A stretch of DNA of 13,869 nt, taken from positions 1 through 13,869 of the forward strand of contig DATBDZ010000320.1 of NCBI GenBank assembly GCA_036276235.1, given 5' to 3'. Positions 13,759 to 13,869 of the stretch are shown piece by piece; the first letter of the stretch is position 1, and the number at the start of each line of letters is the position of its first letter. A program made the translations under genes and the position numbers. Source of the DNA: JANWHF01 sp036276235 (GTDB taxonomy: Bacteria > Planctomycetota > Phycisphaerae > Tepidisphaerales > Tepidisphaeraceae). A model generated the notes under the pieces. That model did no database searches. It saw nothing but the letters and a program-made list of their open reading frames with translations, and was not told the DNA's origin.

Positions 13759-13869
13759 GACGGCATCGTACCATCGTGCCGCATGGTTATCGCCTGCAAG
13801 ATGAGAGCATCAGTCTCTGCGGCCTCAATCTCTTCGCGCCTTCGTCCTTGAAAACTGGCCCGCCCATTG

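Noticed and set aside
13114..13851. Long plus-strand frame of 245 codons opposite the PLP enzyme
   Set aside because: It lies wholly antisense to the N-terminal part of a recognised enzyme. Its Arg/Ile-rich composition lacks any domain.
13759..13869. SAM or SAH riboswitch upstream of the PLP enzyme
   Set aside because: The 111 nt available show no recognisable riboswitch core, and the region is cut by the window edge.

Overview
The window looks like chromosomal DNA of a planctomycete, probably of the Phycisphaerae. Three things point there: a C-terminal zinc ribbon of the form CxxCGYDLRA...RCPECG (gene at 133-435), two proteins that open with an MI..IC zinc ribbon ahead of a membrane segment, and gene-free stretches full of short palindromic repeats. 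This placement rests on family knowledge and was not tested by a search. I see no CRISPR array, tRNA, rRNA, transposase or phage gene.

Layout. Positions 133-1061 (minus) hold an unrecognised 206-residue protein followed by a small membrane zinc-ribbon protein. Positions 1062-1717 are gene-free: two copies of an inverted-repeat element, a cluster of CGCTTTAGCG-type palindromes, and an AT-rich patch with a promoter-like -10 beside a nested palindrome. argG (1718-2938, minus) is a complete argininosuccinate synthase. Then come, all on the minus strand, a soluble Ser/Thr kinase (3179-4072), a membrane-anchored amidase-like protein that seems to have lost a zinc ligand (4193-4855), a zinc-ribbon/membrane/VWA-like protein (5272-6258), a YgaP-type small membrane protein (6279-6509) and an FHA-rhomboid protease fusion (6557-8374). 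Two copies of a 31-bp-armed palindrome (3001-3074, 5158-5233) separate these groups. Positions 8375-9044 are a divergent, repeat-filled gap. A two-gene plus-strand operon follows, TerC-type and TauE/SafE-type membrane transporters (9045-10624). It converges on lgt (10830-11969, minus), which lies 16 nt behind a long Cys/Met-metabolism PLP enzyme (11986-13758, minus). A fragment resembling part of a small domain lies between tauE and lgt.

How the genes may work together. argG serves arginine synthesis. lgt makes lipoproteins. The PLP enzyme belongs to the transsulfuration/sulfhydrylase superfamily. The most suggestive group is the minus-strand block 3179-8374, which combines a phosphate writer (Ser/Thr kinase), a phosphothreonine reader (FHA) fused to an intramembrane protease, a VWA-like protein and a degenerate peptidoglycan-amidase fold. 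A phosphorylation-gated envelope proteolysis module is a reasonable hypothesis, but it rests on proximity and domain logic only. The remaining genes are ordinary housekeeping or transport.
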